The position numbers and the translations under genes were made by a program. The notes beneath the pieces were generated by a model that saw only the letters and a list, made by a program, of their open reading frames with translations, made no database searches and was not told the DNA's origin. A stretch of DNA of 64,000 bases, from the NCBI RefSeq assembly GCF_018613805.1, contig NZ_JAGGPL010000009.1, forward strand, positions 104,142 through 168,141, written 5' to 3'. Of this stretch, positions 45,737-55,455 are shown in pieces. The DNA is from Arthrobacter sp. ISL-48. GTDB taxonomy: Bacteria; Actinomycetota; Actinomycetes; Actinomycetales; Micrococcaceae. Position 1 is the stretch's first letter; every line of letters begins with the position of its first letter.

Positions 45737-47693
45737 CGGATTTCCTCTCTTGCGGCTTCGACTCCACAACGGACTCAAACCCTTTGTAGCGAACGGCCCG
45801 TAGCAGGACGCTCATGACCGCCAAGTCAAAAATAACCCACGCCACGTTGATCAGCGTGCCAAGCGGTTCCGCCAGTCCCGCGGCCAGGCGGACAAGGCCG
45901 ACGACGGCGGCAGCCGCCAGCAGGACCGCCACCACGATCTGGGGTCGGATCAGGCTCCAGGAGGGTCCTCCGCTTTGGCGGGCTTTGGGGGTGACAGCGA
46001 ACCCCAGCGGGCGCCCGAACCACACATTCCGGGCCGCCGTCGAGCAGGCCTTGATCCACGTGGGGAACAGCGCAAGGCTGTACTGCTGGCCGCGCCATGT
46101 ACTGATGCCCCGGCCGGCCACGGCGAACAGCAGCTGGTTCACGATCATGAAGGGCACGAAGCGGATGAAAAAGTCCGTGCTCAGGCTGGCCACCGGCAGG
46201 ATGCCCAGCAGCAGGTAGATGATGGGCGCCGCGAAGTAGATGACGGCAGCGTACCCACTCAAGTAGGTCCACATCGTGGCGAAGTACATGAGTCGCTGGC
46301 CCAGTTTGAGGCCACGCTGGACCAACGGGTTCTCCCGGAGCATCACCTGGATGGTCCCCTGCGCCCAGCGGAGCCGTTGGGTCAGCATGGTCTTGAGGTC
46401 CTCCGGAGCCAGGCCGTAGGCGAGGATCTCGTGGTGGTAGACGCTTTCCCAGCCCATCGCGTGCATGCGCATGGCCGTGGCCATGTCCTCCGTGACTGAG
46501 ATGGTGGCCAGGGGCATGACTGGCTGTGCCTCGTCGTTGCGCTCCACGGACAGTGCATCCAGGACCGCCTGTACGGATTCGAGGGCTCCCAGCGGGGACC
46601 AGTCCCGGGCAGACATCCGTTTCACGGCGTCATCGGCCACCACCGGGACGCCGGCCTCGCCGACATGCGCCAACTCCATGGCTGCGATTTCTTCCAGGTC
46701 CGCCTGCAGTGCCGAAACGTCGGCCATCACCAGTGCCTGGACGGCCTGGTCCACGCGGCGGCGCACCCGGTAGGTGATCTCACCCAACGGTCCGCCGTCG
46801 TCCATCTGCCGCTGGGCTTCGAGTGTGGCGGCTTCCACCTCGTCAAGGACCCTGGCGATCAATGGCGACTCACGGTCCGCCGATTTCCTGGCGTGCCGGA
46901 TGGCGGAGCGGGAGGCGGCCAGCGCCCGCCGGATGCTCTTCTCCGTCTCCTTGACGTACCCCACCAGGCCCAGCTGCATCAGGGCCTCACGTCGCAGGAT
47001 GGCGTTTGAACCGCAGAAGAACGCCGCATTCCAGCCGTCCTTGCCCTGCTGGATGGGTCCGTAGAACAAAGGCGCCTGGCTGCCGAGGGGGTCATCCGCA
47101 GGGACATTGTTGAAGTATTGAGGAGTCTGGACCAGTGCCACACGGCGGTTGTTGAAGTAGCCCACCGTCTTCTCCAGGATGTCCGGCTCGGGGACCTGGT
47201 CCGCGTCCAGGATCAGGAGGAACTCGCCGTGGGTGACCATCAGGGCGTTGTTCAGGTTGCCCGCCTTGGCGTGCCTGGGCCGGTCCGTCCAGTCCTCGCC
47301 GCGGGTCACGTAGCCCAGGCCGTGCTGTTCCGCGAGGGTTTTGAGTTCAGGCCGTGCGCCGTCGTCCAGGATCCAGGTGCTGTGCGGGTGCCGGATCCGC
47401 TGGGCGGCCCGGGCGGTGGCCAACACCATGTCCAGGGGCTCGTTGTAGGTGGTGATGAACACATCAACCGTGGCGTCGTGAGGTGCTTCCGGCGCTCCCT
47501 TGCGAAGCTTCAGCTTCCATACGGTCATGCCGAACAGCATGACGTCGATGAGGCTGTAGGTTTCCGCCAGCACCAAGGGGACGGAGATCCACCAGGCATC
47601 CCAGTTGAGCGAGGCGGTCCAGCGCCAGGACACGTAGTTGAGGCCCAGGATGGCAGTCAGCACCACGATCAGTCGGGTCCAAAAGCGGGTCAT
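45726..47693 (-). CDS. Cellulose-synthase-like glycosyltransferase (GT2)
   Basis: 655 residues. Two N-terminal membrane helices, a GT-A domain with the processive D,D,D,QxxRW set (ILDDGARPEL, LILDADQVPEPD, TEDMAT, QRLRWAQG), and about five C-terminal membrane helices. All catalytic residues are present, so it is probably an active membrane beta-glycan synthase. There is no PilZ domain, so control by cyclic-di-GMP is not evident. An insertion of about 100 residues with coiled-coil character lies between the DxD and TED motifs. It is embedded in a partner-switching operon with overlaps on both sides. Confidence 0.87.
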   Translation of the reverse strand: MTRFWTRLIVVLTAILGLNYVSWRWTASLNWDAWWISVPLVLAETYSLIDVMLFGMTVWKLKLRKGAPEAPHDATVDVFITTYNEPLDMVLATARAAQRIRHPHSTWILDDGARPELKTLAEQHGLGYVTRGEDWTDRPRHAKAGNLNNALMVTHGEFLLILDADQVPEPDILEKTVGYFNNRRVALVQTPQYFNNVPADDPLGSQAPLFYGPIQQGKDGWNAAFFCGSNAILRREALMQLGLVGYVKETEKSIRRALAASRSAIRHARKSADRESPLIARVLDEVEAATLEAQRQMDDGGPLGEITYRVRRRVDQAVQALVMADVSALQADLEEIAAMELAHVGEAGVPVVADDAVKRMSARDWSPLGALESVQAVLDALSVERNDEAQPVMPLATISVTEDMATAMRMHAMGWESVYHHEILAYGLAPEDLKTMLTQRLRWAQGTIQVMLRENPLVQRGLKLGQRLMYFATMWTYLSGYAAVIYFAAPIIYLLLGILPVASLSTDFFIRFVPFMIVNQLLFAVAGRGISTWRGQQYSLALFPTWIKACSTAARNVWFGRPLGFAVTPKARQSGGPSWSLIRPQIVVAVLLAAAAVVGLVRLAAGLAEPLGTLINVAWVIFDLAVMSVLLRAVRYKGFESVVESKPQERKSGGV

Positions 47694-48802
47694 GCCACGG
47701 CTTGGTCCCGCAGCCGACGCACCACCACGGCGGTGACATCGTCCTCGGCTGTGTCCGCTGGGGCCAGGGACAGGATGGCGTCGCTGGCGGCCCGCGCGGA
47801 CTTCTGGCCATGGGTGGCGAGCAGTACAGCTTCGGTGAATGCCTCCACGGAGTCAAAGACATCCAGCACGCCGTCGCTCACCACCACGAGCGCGTCGCCC
47901 GGAGCCAGCGTAAGGGTCGACTGCGGCCACGTGGACCCGGCCCAGGCACCGACGGGAGGACCGCCGGAGGGAAGCCGCCGTACCGTTCCACCGGCCTGCA
48001 CGTGCAGGGCAAGCCCGTGACCGGCGTCGACATAGTTCACCGTGCCGGATGCAGCATCCAGGCGGGCATGGAAAAGGGTGACGAACGAGCTGGATGAATC
48101 CAGGTCCGTGGCGATGGCCGTACTGGCGGCAGTGAAAGCTCCATCCAGGTCCTCGCGCCGGCTTGTGGAGCGCATCACGGCGCGTACAGTGGCCGCGATG
48201 AGGGCTGCGCCCATGCCTTTGCCCATTGCATCGGCGAACGTCAGGTGCAGGCCGTCCGGGCTCCGGTACCAGTCGTAGAAATCCCCGCCCACGTTGCGGG
48301 ACGGGCGGAAGGCGCCGGCGAGGTCGTAGCCGTCTACCCGGACGTCTTCCTTGGGCAGGAGGCTTTGTTGCACTTCGGTGGCGCGCTCCAGGTCATTCGC
48401 GACCGCCGAGTCCACTGGCCGGGATTGCCGGCGCCGGAAGAGGGCATTGATCCTGGACTGCAGCTCCTTCGGGCTGAAGGGCTTGCTGATGTAGTCGTCG
48501 GCGCCGTTGTCCAGTCCCGCGAGCTTGTCCAGTTCGTCGGTGCGCGCTGTGAGCATAACAATGAAGGCGTCGGAGAATTCGCGCAGGAGTCTGCAGACTT
48601 CCAAGCCGTCCAGGTCGGGGAGGTTCAGGTCCAGGGTGACCAGATCCGGCCTGGCGCGGCGGACTTCCTCAATCCCAGGCAGGCCTGCGCCTGCCTGCGT
48701 GACCTCGAAACCCTGCTTGGCCAGGACATGCACCAGCAGGCCCCTGATGTCGGGATCGTCCTCGATCACTACGGCTCGGCGAGTTTCAGAGATAGACGAC
48801 AT
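47690..48802 (-). CDS. Receiver-PP2C (RsbU/SpoIIE-type) phosphatase
   Basis: 370 residues. Residues 1-125 are a receiver domain (VVIEDDPDI, LDLNLPDLDG with the phospho-Asp, LTAR, SKPF). Residues 140-370 are a PP2C phosphatase (NVGGDFYDW, FADAMGKGMGAALIA, VVVSDGVLDVF, EDDVTAVVV). It should dephosphorylate the STAS protein when its receiver is phosphorylated. No histidine kinase is adjacent. TAGTTA with GTGACA 16 nt upstream lies 7 nt before the ATG, so the operon may start leaderless. Confidence 0.9.
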   Translation of the reverse strand: MSSISETRRAVVIEDDPDIRGLLVHVLAKQGFEVTQAGAGLPGIEEVRRARPDLVTLDLNLPDLDGLEVCRLLREFSDAFIVMLTARTDELDKLAGLDNGADDYISKPFSPKELQSRINALFRRRQSRPVDSAVANDLERATEVQQSLLPKEDVRVDGYDLAGAFRPSRNVGGDFYDWYRSPDGLHLTFADAMGKGMGAALIAATVRAVMRSTSRREDLDGAFTAASTAIATDLDSSSSFVTLFHARLDAASGTVNYVDAGHGLALHVQAGGTVRRLPSGGPPVGAWAGSTWPQSTLTLAPGDALVVVSDGVLDVFDSVEAFTEAVLLATHGQKSARAASDAILSLAPADTAEDDVTAVVVRRLRDQAVA

Positions 48803-48919
48803 GCTCTATTAACTACCGTATTTACAGCTGCTGTCACATACTTGCCACGGGACGGGGACTTAAAGCTCCGCTCGGCCTTCGCCAGCGGCGGAAGCACGCT
48901 TTGCCCGTCGGCGGATCTA

Positions 48920-48948
48920 TTGACACCCGTTGCGAGGACTGCCATATT
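48920..48948 (+). promoter_or_regulatory. Promoter of the formaldehyde dehydrogenase operon
   Basis: TTGACA-N17-CATATT, a consensus-like promoter with a start near 48955. The operator-like palindrome lies about 20 bp after that, a position suited to repression. Confidence 0.65.
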
Positions 48949-48973
48949 TTCAGTACGCGTCATTTGCATCACG

Positions 48974-48988
48974 TTGCGTATTACGCAA
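48974..48988. promoter_or_regulatory. Perfect palindrome TTGCGTA-T-TACGCAA (IclR-type operator)
   Basis: A 15-bp perfect dyad in the leader of the formaldehyde dehydrogenase gene. The half-site GTTGCGTA recurs twice in the control region of the choline operon 10 kb away, next to an IclR-family gene. Confidence 0.65.
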
Positions 48989-49043
48989 TTCGCGGGACGT
49001 GGTCAACGGGAATCCCCGGGATTCAGGAAAGGAACGCAAGCCA

Positions 49044-50147
49044 GTGGTTCACAAGGTAAAGGCAGTCATTGCCAAGGAAAAGAATGCTCCGGTTTCGGTC
49101 GAGACCATCCTGGTGCCGGATCCAGGCCCGGGTGAGGCGCTGGTTGACATCCTCACGTGCGGGGTCTGCCACACGGACCTGCACTACAGGCAGGGCGGAA
49201 TCACCAACGATTTCCCCATCCTGCTGGGCCACGAGGCCACCGGCGTGGTCAGCGCCGTAGGCCCGGACGTCACCGAGGTGGCGCCAGGGGACCGCGTCAT
49301 CCTGAACTGGCGTGCCGTCTGCGGCCAGTGCCGGGCGTGTGCCAAGGGCCAGCCGCAATACTGTTTCAACACGCACAATGCCACCCAGAAGATGACGCTG
49401 GAAGACGGCACTGAACTCTCGCCGGCGCTTGGCATCGGTGCCTTCGCGGAGAAGACGCTCGTGGCCGCGGGGCAGTGCACCAAGGTTGACGACGACGTCG
49501 ACCCCGCCGCCGTCGGGCTGCTGGGATGCGGCGTGATGGCGGGCATCGGTGCCGCGATCAATACCGGCGAGGTCAAGCGCGGCGAGTCTGTAGCCGTGAT
49601 CGGCTGCGGCGGCGTAGGCATCGCAGCGATCGCGGGGGCCAAGCTGGCCGGCGCCACCACCATCATTGCCGTGGACATCGACGCCAACAAGGTGGAAATG
49701 GCCACATCCCTGGGCGCCACCCACGGAGTCGATTCCAGCAAGGCAGATCCCGTCGAGGCCATCCGGGCATTGACCGGAGGTAACGGTGCCGACGTAGTGA
49801 TCGACGCCGTCGGCCGTCCTGAGACGTACAAGCAGGCGTTCTATTCCCGCGACCTTGCCGGTCGGGTGGTGCTGGTGGGAGTACCGGCGCCAGAGATGAA
49901 GATCGAGCTTCCCCTCCTGGAGGTCTTTGGCCGGGGCGGGTCCCTGAAGTCCTCCTGGTACGGGGACTGCCTGCCCTCGCGGGACTTCCCGATGCTCGTC
50001 CAGCACTACAAGCAGGGAAACCTGGACCTCGACGCCTTCGTGACCGAGCGGATCACCATCGACCAGGTGGAAGAAGCCTTCGGCAAGATGAACGAGGGCA
50101 AAGTCCTGCGCTCCGTGGTTGAAATCGCTGCGGCGGACGTCGCGTGA
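49044..50147 (+). CDS. mscR: S-(hydroxymethyl)mycothiol dehydrogenase
   Basis: Zinc alcohol dehydrogenase family enzyme that oxidises the formaldehyde-mycothiol adduct with NAD. 367 residues: catalytic zinc Cys in [18 protein letters not shown], structural zinc cysteines in [15 protein letters not shown], and NAD-binding [14 protein letters not shown]. It starts at GTG after AAAGGAA. The gene shares a GTGA overlap with the MBL hydrolase, and its leader carries an IclR-type operator. Formaldehyde from betaine/sarcosine demethylation is the likely source. Confidence 0.88.
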   Translation: MVHKVKAVIAKEKNAPVSVETILVPDPGPGEALVDILTCGVCHTDLHYRQGGITNDFPILLGHEATGVVSAVGPDVTEVAPGDRVILNWRAVCGQCRACAKGQPQYCFNTHNATQKMTLEDGTELSPALGIGAFAEKTLVAAGQCTKVDDDVDPAAVGLLGCGVMAGIGAAINTGEVKRGESVAVIGCGGVGIAAIAGAKLAGATTIIAVDIDANKVEMATSLGATHGVDSSKADPVEAIRALTGGNGADVVIDAVGRPETYKQAFYSRDLAGRVVLVGVPAPEMKIELPLLEVFGRGGSLKSSWYGDCLPSRDFPMLVQHYKQGNLDLDAFVTERITIDQVEEAFGKMNEGKVLRSVVEIAAADVA

Positions 50148-50764
50148 GCGTCACCATCGAGAACCTCGTCACCTCGGGCACGTTCTCGCTCGACGGCGGC
50201 ACGTGGGACGTCGACAACAACGTCTGGATCGTGGGCAATGACGACGAATGCGTCATCATCGATTCCCCTCACGATGCCGCCGCGATCATCAGCCAGGTTC
50301 GCGGCCGGAAGGTCCTCGCCATCCTGCTCACCCATGCGCACAACGACCACATCGGGGCGGCCCGCGAAGTCGCGGCGGCCGTGAATGCCCCTATCTACCT
50401 GCATGCCGATGACCTTGTCCTCTGGCAGCAGGTCTATCCTGACGCTAAACCGCACCGCTATCTTGCCGACGGTGATGTATTCCAGGTTGGCGGTGCGGAA
50501 CTGAAGGCCATCCACACGCCCGGCCACTCACCGGGCTCCACGTGCTTCCTCCTGCAAGACGAAGCGACGGTCTTCACAGGAGACACGCTGTTCAACGGGG
50601 GCCCGGGCGCGACAGGCCGGTCGTTCAGCGATTACCCCACCATCCTCGCCTCTATCCGGGAACGGTTGCTGACGCTTCCTGCCGAAACCGTGGTCCGTAC
50701 CGGCCACGGCGAGAGCACGACAATCCAGGCGGAGCGGGACACGCTGTCCCAGGTTGCCGAGTGA
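50144..50764 (+). CDS. MBL-fold hydrolase, mycothiol pathway
   Basis: 206 residues with metal ligands [22 protein letters not shown] and RTGHGEST. It is translationally coupled to the mycothiol-dependent formaldehyde dehydrogenase, so it probably hydrolyses the S-formylmycothiol product to formate, as proposed for the same gene pair in other actinobacteria. That role is inferred from context. Confidence 0.82.
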   Translation: MSVTIENLVTSGTFSLDGGTWDVDNNVWIVGNDDECVIIDSPHDAAAIISQVRGRKVLAILLTHAHNDHIGAAREVAAAVNAPIYLHADDLVLWQQVYPDAKPHRYLADGDVFQVGGAELKAIHTPGHSPGSTCFLLQDEATVFTGDTLFNGGPGATGRSFSDYPTILASIRERLLTLPAETVVRTGHGESTTIQAERDTLSQVAE

Positions 50765-50966
50765 AGGCCGCCGAGTTCTGCGAAAAATGGTACCAAGGCC
50801 GTCGCTGAGGAGAACACGCTGCGGACGGTGGGGGCGGAGTTCCGGGCCCGCAAGTTCTTTTGACGAAATCCTCGGATCGACTTGAGGGGAACTTGAGCAA
50901 CCTTCGAGACACTCGAAGGGAACAGTTCAACGAAGAACTGTCCTGAGTGTTGAAGGACGGTGCGGT

Positions 50967-51278
50967 ATGGAACAAGCTCAATTACGGCGGATATTGCCGG
51001 CCGTCGTGTCGCGTGCACGCGAGCTCCTGAGGCAATCCCGGGAGCGCAAGGACTATGCCCTTCTCCACTTGCAGCATTCGTGGAAGGTCTATGCGCTGAC
51101 CAAGGCACTGGCCGAGGCCCTCCAAGACTCATGGGAGTCATCCAGTTGGCCCGGCGACCGCCTTGCCGTCGGAGCCCACCTCTCCGACCAGGTCGAACTG
51201 GTCACCCAGCGCCTTCAGCGCGAAACCGATGCGTGGGCCAAGCACGTCAGCCACCCAGGGATCTCCCTGGGTGGCTGA
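50967..51278 (+). CDS. Small helical protein, unknown
   Basis: 103 residues, predicted all-helical and soluble with many Arg, Leu and Gln (RRILPAVVSRARELLRQ, LLHLQHSWKVYALTKALAEA). No known family recognised. The last residues and the stop codon lie inside a perfect 40-bp palindrome. The 202-bp gap before it contains no gene. Confidence 0.5.
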   Translation: MEQAQLRRILPAVVSRARELLRQSRERKDYALLHLQHSWKVYALTKALAEALQDSWESSSWPGDRLAVGAHLSDQVELVTQRLQRETDAWAKHVSHPGISLGG

Positions 51279-51282
51279 CGTG
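51243..51282. terminator. Perfect 19-bp inverted repeat over a stop codon
   Basis: CACGTCAGCCACCCAGGGA and its exact complement flank a 2-nt centre. It includes the last 11 codons and the TGA of the small gene and sits between convergent genes, so it may stop transcription from both directions. No T-run. Confidence 0.6.
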
Positions 51283-51321
51283 TACTAGCCCGGGTCGTTC
51301 ACTAATCCGGTACGGTCCCGC

Positions 51322-52299
51322 TTACTTGAGCCAGGACGTCACAACATCCTGGTGTGCGTCCACCCACTTCTTGGCCGCGGCCTCGGGCGTCATGCCGCCC
51401 TGGATGTCCGTGGCAACAGCATCCTGGTCCTCGTTGGTCCACTTGAAGCCCTTGGCCAGCTTGGCTGCGGGTGAGCCGCTGTCCGCGAACTTTGTGGAAA
51501 TGACCTTGTTGAGCGTGTACGTCGGGTAGTCACAGGCCACCTTCTCCGCGTCGGAGTCGCAGCCCTGGGTCCACGCCGGCAGGGAGACCTTCTTGAGTGG
51601 AACCTCGGAAAGGAACCACTGCGGCTCGTAGAAGTAGCCCAGCAGCGGCGTCTTATTCTGCTCCGCGGTCCGGAACGACTGGATCAGGGCGGCCTCCGAA
51701 CCGGAGAACACCACCTTGTAATCCAGGCCCAGGTTCTTCACCAGGGCCTCGTCGTTGGTCACGAAGGCGGGATCGCCGTCGAGGACCTGGCCCTTCCCGC
51801 CTGACTCGGACGTGGCGAACATCGAAGCGTACTTATTGAGGTTCTTCCCGTCCGTGATGTCCGGGTACTTTTCGGCCATCCATGGTGGTACGTACCAGCC
51901 GATGTGTCCTTCGTTGCCGGTAGGACCGGCGTCGACGGCCACTTTTTGGTCCGTGATGTACTGCTTGGTCAGGTCATCATGGCCCCAGTTTTCCATGATG
52001 ACGTCCACCTCGCCGGAGGAGAAACCCTGCCAGGAGATCTGCTCGTTCAGGTCCTTCTGGACCACGGTGCAGCCAAGCTGGTTCTTAGCCACGTAGCTGT
52101 ATACGGCTGCATTCGCCGTGTAGCCAACCCAGGCGTTCATGGCGACATTAACACTTCCGCAGGGCGCGCCGGTGGCACCGGCGGCAGCAGCCACCTGGTT
52201 CACCGAGGCACCGCCGCAGCCTGCGAGCAGCAGGGCGGCGGCGGCAGCTCCTGCCACCGCCGGGACAGTTCGTTTTAACAGCAGTCCGGCTTTATTCAT
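51322..52299 (-). CDS. proX: Glycine betaine/choline ABC transporter binding protein
   Basis: OpuAC/ProX-type solute-binding lipoprotein, 325 residues, with lipobox LLAGCGG. The mature part shows VNVAMNAWVGYTANAAVYSY, GEVDVIMENWGHDD and GHIGWYVPPWMAEKYPDI; tryptophans in such blocks form the aromatic box for quaternary amines. AAGGAGA precedes the ATG. It ends the uptake/oxidation operon, with an 88-bp gap after the permease gene. Confidence 0.87.
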   Translation of the reverse strand: MNKAGLLLKRTVPAVAGAAAAALLLAGCGGASVNQVAAAAGATGAPCGSVNVAMNAWVGYTANAAVYSYVAKNQLGCTVVQKDLNEQISWQGFSSGEVDVIMENWGHDDLTKQYITDQKVAVDAGPTGNEGHIGWYVPPWMAEKYPDITDGKNLNKYASMFATSESGGKGQVLDGDPAFVTNDEALVKNLGLDYKVVFSGSEAALIQSFRTAEQNKTPLLGYFYEPQWFLSEVPLKKVSLPAWTQGCDSDAEKVACDYPTYTLNKVISTKFADSGSPAAKLAKGFKWTNEDQDAVATDIQGGMTPEAAAKKWVDAHQDVVTSWLK

Positions 52300-52387
52300 C
52301 GTTAGGTCTCCTTGTTGGGGGCGGGGAGTTCGTAGGGGTCGGTCCTCCAGGCCCCGTGCCAGGCACGGGGCCGTTAATGCAGGGCGG

Positions 52388-54421
52388 TCAGGTTGCTGGG
52401 ATATTGGATGAGGGGATTTTCCGCACCGGAGTGGCTGCGGCTGCCTGGGTCATCCTGTCCAGCAGGATGCCGAGGAAGACTATGGCTAGGCCAGCGGCGA
52501 GGCCCTTGCCGAAGATCGTGCTTTGAACAAAGCCGGCGACGACGTCATAGCCCAGGCCGCCGGCGCCCACGAGCGCACCCACCACCACCATGGCCAGGAC
52601 ATAGATCAGGCCCTGGTTGGCGGCGAGGGCCAGGGACTGCCTGGCCATCGGAAGCTGGACCTTGGTGATGACCTGCCAGGGCGTGGAGCCGCTGGAGACG
52701 GCAGCTTCGACAACGGTCGGGGAGATCGCTGCAATGCCGTCTGCGGTGATCTTGATGGCTACCGGGGCGGCGTAGATGATCCCGGCGATGATCGCCGTGA
52801 AGCGCGTTGCCCCGAAGAGGCCCAGGAACGGAACCAGGTAGACGAAGGCGGGCATGGTCTGCCCGGCGTCCAGCAGGGGCCGCAGGATCTGGTCCACGCG
52901 CCCGGACCGGCCCATGGCGACGCCGAAGATAACGCCCAGGATCATCACCACTACAGTGGCCACCAGTGTTCCGGCCAGGGTGACCATGGAGTCGCTCCAG
53001 AGGCCGAGGTAGATGATCACACCCAGGCATGCCGTGGTGAGGGCAGAGAGCTTCCAGCCTCCCAGCGCGTAGGCGGCCATGGCGATGACGGCCACGAGGA
53101 TGTAGAAGGGGGTGTCCGTGAGCAGGGCCTGGAACGGGTTGAGGATCCCGGTGGTGACGGCTTCCCGGAAGGACACAGTGAACAGGGACAGGTTGTTCTG
53201 CATCCACTGGCTGGCGGAGCCAACGGCCTGGACAATCATCGGGCCGACGTTGAGCTCTTTCGGGAACGTCGCGGCCCACAGCATGGTCCGGGAGAACTGC
53301 ACCATGGCCAGGGCCAGCACCAGTGTGATGCCGAGGACTATGTACCTGGTCCTGCGGGAAAATTTCCGGTTCCGGGCGGCACCCGGTTCCGCCCGTCGGC
53401 TGGCGGCAGTGGTCACGCGGTCCAGGACGATCGCGAGCAGGACGATCGAGAGCCCGGCGTTGACGGCCGTGCCGACGTCGAGCGACTGCAGCGCCCGGAC
53501 CACCACCTGGCCAAGCCCGGGAGCCGCTATCAGCGCAGCAATGGTCACCATGGACAGGGCCGCCATGGTGCCCTGGTTGATTCCCATGACGATGGTGCGG
53601 CGGGCCATGGGAAGCTGCAGGGTGAGCAGCCGCTGCAGGCCTGTTGTCCCCAGCGAGTCGGAGGCTTCGCGGGTGTTCTCCGGAAGGTTGCGGATGCCGT
53701 GCGCTGTCAGGCGGATGACCGGCGGCGCAGCGTAGATCACCGTGGCGATGACTGCCGATGCCGGGCCGATGAGGAAGATCAGGGCCAGCGGGGCCAGGTA
53801 AACGAAGGTGGGCAGCGTCTGCATGAAGTCCAGCACCGGGGTGATCACCTTCGCAACCCGGCCGTAGACACCGGCCAGGACACCGAGCGGGATCCCGACC
53901 AGGAGGGTCAGCAGCACGGCTGTGAGGACCAGGGCGAACGTGTAGGTGGCCTCGATGAACAGGCCCTGGAGGCCGAAGAACGTAAAGACGGCAACCGTCA
54001 GCAGGGCGACCCTGGCGTTCCCGACCGCGAAGGCGATCCAACCCAGCAGACCTACGGTTCCGAGCCAGCCGATTTCCGGCAGGCGCAGGCCCGTGGAACT
54101 GGCAGCAAAGATGGTGATGAACAGGTTGGCCACGGCGTCGACTGCGGCACGCAGGGGCGTGAAGATGTACAGGAAAACCGGATTGTCTGCACGGTTCGCT
54201 GCCACCCAGGCGTTGAACTGGTTCAGGGAACGGTGCAGGTCCGTGAGCTCTGAAGCGGGCAAAGTCAGGGTGGAGGTTCCGTGCAGGACGAGGAATCCCA
54301 GGATCCAGACGACGGCGGCCCCTGCCAGCAGGGTGGTGCGCAGGCTGGGCCGGCGGCGGGGTTCACGGACAGCGGGCGGTGCGGGTTGCAGCCTGGTTCG
54401 ATCCCGGACGAGGGTAGACAT
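52388..54421 (-). CDS. proW: Fused double-domain betaine ABC permease
   Basis: 677 residues, roughly twice the size of a normal ProW. Two permease domains are visible: the first with EATYTFALVLTAVLLTLLVG and the EAA-like loop EASDSLGTTGLQRLLTLQLP, the second with EAAVSSGSTPWQVITKVQLP. It therefore carries both membrane halves in one chain. The ATG overlaps the stop of the ATPase gene by one base (TGATG). The longer frame upstream is antisense of nothing but is covered by the ATPase gene. Confidence 0.86.
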   Translation of the reverse strand: MSTLVRDRTRLQPAPPAVREPRRRPSLRTTLLAGAAVVWILGFLVLHGTSTLTLPASELTDLHRSLNQFNAWVAANRADNPVFLYIFTPLRAAVDAVANLFITIFAASSTGLRLPEIGWLGTVGLLGWIAFAVGNARVALLTVAVFTFFGLQGLFIEATYTFALVLTAVLLTLLVGIPLGVLAGVYGRVAKVITPVLDFMQTLPTFVYLAPLALIFLIGPASAVIATVIYAAPPVIRLTAHGIRNLPENTREASDSLGTTGLQRLLTLQLPMARRTIVMGINQGTMAALSMVTIAALIAAPGLGQVVVRALQSLDVGTAVNAGLSIVLLAIVLDRVTTAASRRAEPGAARNRKFSRRTRYIVLGITLVLALAMVQFSRTMLWAATFPKELNVGPMIVQAVGSASQWMQNNLSLFTVSFREAVTTGILNPFQALLTDTPFYILVAVIAMAAYALGGWKLSALTTACLGVIIYLGLWSDSMVTLAGTLVATVVVMILGVIFGVAMGRSGRVDQILRPLLDAGQTMPAFVYLVPFLGLFGATRFTAIIAGIIYAAPVAIKITADGIAAISPTVVEAAVSSGSTPWQVITKVQLPMARQSLALAANQGLIYVLAMVVVGALVGAGGLGYDVVAGFVQSTIFGKGLAAGLAIVFLGILLDRMTQAAAATPVRKIPSSNIPAT

Positions 54422-55455
54422 CAGGCCGCTGCTTCCGTGGGCTGCAGCACTGACAGGATGCTGTCGCGGTCGATCTGCCCGGTGATCCTGCCGGCGTCCT
54501 CCACGAGGACGGGGCAGGAGGAGTGCATGACCGCCGCGATGGCATCCCGGATGATCATCCCGGAACTGAGGACCGGCGCGTCTCCCGGCGTTCCGGCTGC
54601 CACCGGCCGCGTGATCCATTTCAGGGTCAGGACATCCGCGCGGGGGACTTCGGACACGAAGTCCTCGATGTATTTGTCCGCAGGAGACCCCACCAGGTCG
54701 TCCCCCGTGCCGCACTGGACCATCTCGCCGTTACGCATGATCAGGATACGGTCTCCGAGTTTGAGCGCCTCGGAGAGGTCATGGGTCACGAACACCATGG
54801 TCTTGCCCATCTCCTTGTGCAGCCGGATGACTTCCGCCTGCATGTCGCGGCGGATGAGCGGATCCAGTGCGGAGAAGGGCTCGTCGAAGAGGATGGTATC
54901 CGGATCGCCGGCCAGGGCCCGGCCAAGGCCGACGCGCTGCTGCATTCCTCCGGACAACTGGTCGGGGTAGTGCTGCTCGTAGCCTTTCAGACCGACCAGC
55001 TCGATGATTTCGCGGGCCCTGGCGTAGCGTTCGTTCTTGGCGGCCCCGCGGATCTGCAGCCCGTAGGAGACATTGTCCAGCACGGTGCGGTGGGGGAGGA
55101 GGCCGAAGTGCTGGAACACCATGGACATCTTCCGCCGGCGCAGTTCCCGCAGCTCCGCAAGGCCCGCCTGCAGGACGTCCTTGCCGTCCACCAGGACCTG
55201 CCCGGAGGTGGGTTCGATCAGCCGGGTCAGGCAGCGGACCAGGGTGGATTTGCCGGATCCGGACAGTCCCATGACCACGAAAACCTCGCCCTTTGCGACG
55301 TCGAAACTCAGGTTCCGGACGGCGGCCACGCAACCGGTGCGTTCCAGCAGTTCAGCGGAGCTAAGGGCTGAGAGTTCCGGATCGTTGGGGATCTTGTCGC
55401 CCCCCGGTCCAAAGACCTTCCATAGGTTGCGCACTGAGATATCGGGACTGTTCAT
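54421..55455 (-). CDS. proV: Glycine betaine/proline ABC transporter ATPase
   Basis: 344 residues. Walker [10 protein letters not shown], signature [15 protein letters not shown], Walker B region [12 protein letters not shown]-loop FVTHD. The N terminus shows the ProV-type [12 protein letters not shown]. The C-terminal 70 residues form a CBS-like domain (one copy), a possible osmotic or ionic sensor. It overlaps betB by 4 nt and proW by 1 nt. Confidence 0.9.
   Translation of the reverse strand: MNSPDISVRNLWKVFGPGGDKIPNDPELSALSSAELLERTGCVAAVRNLSFDVAKGEVFVVMGLSGSGKSTLVRCLTRLIEPTSGQVLVDGKDVLQAGLAELRELRRRKMSMVFQHFGLLPHRTVLDNVSYGLQIRGAAKNERYARAREIIELVGLKGYEQHYPDQLSGGMQQRVGLGRALAGDPDTILFDEPFSALDPLIRRDMQAEVIRLHKEMGKTMVFVTHDLSEALKLGDRILIMRNGEMVQCGTGDDLVGSPADKYIEDFVSEVPRADVLTLKWITRPVAAGTPGDAPVLSSGMIIRDAIAAVMHSSCPVLVEDAGRITGQIDRDSILSVLQPTEAAA

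Noticed and set aside
52523-54253. 576-codon open frame on the plus strand
   Set aside because: Antisense of the ProW fusion gene, low-complexity Asp/Gly/Gln-rich product, no domain.
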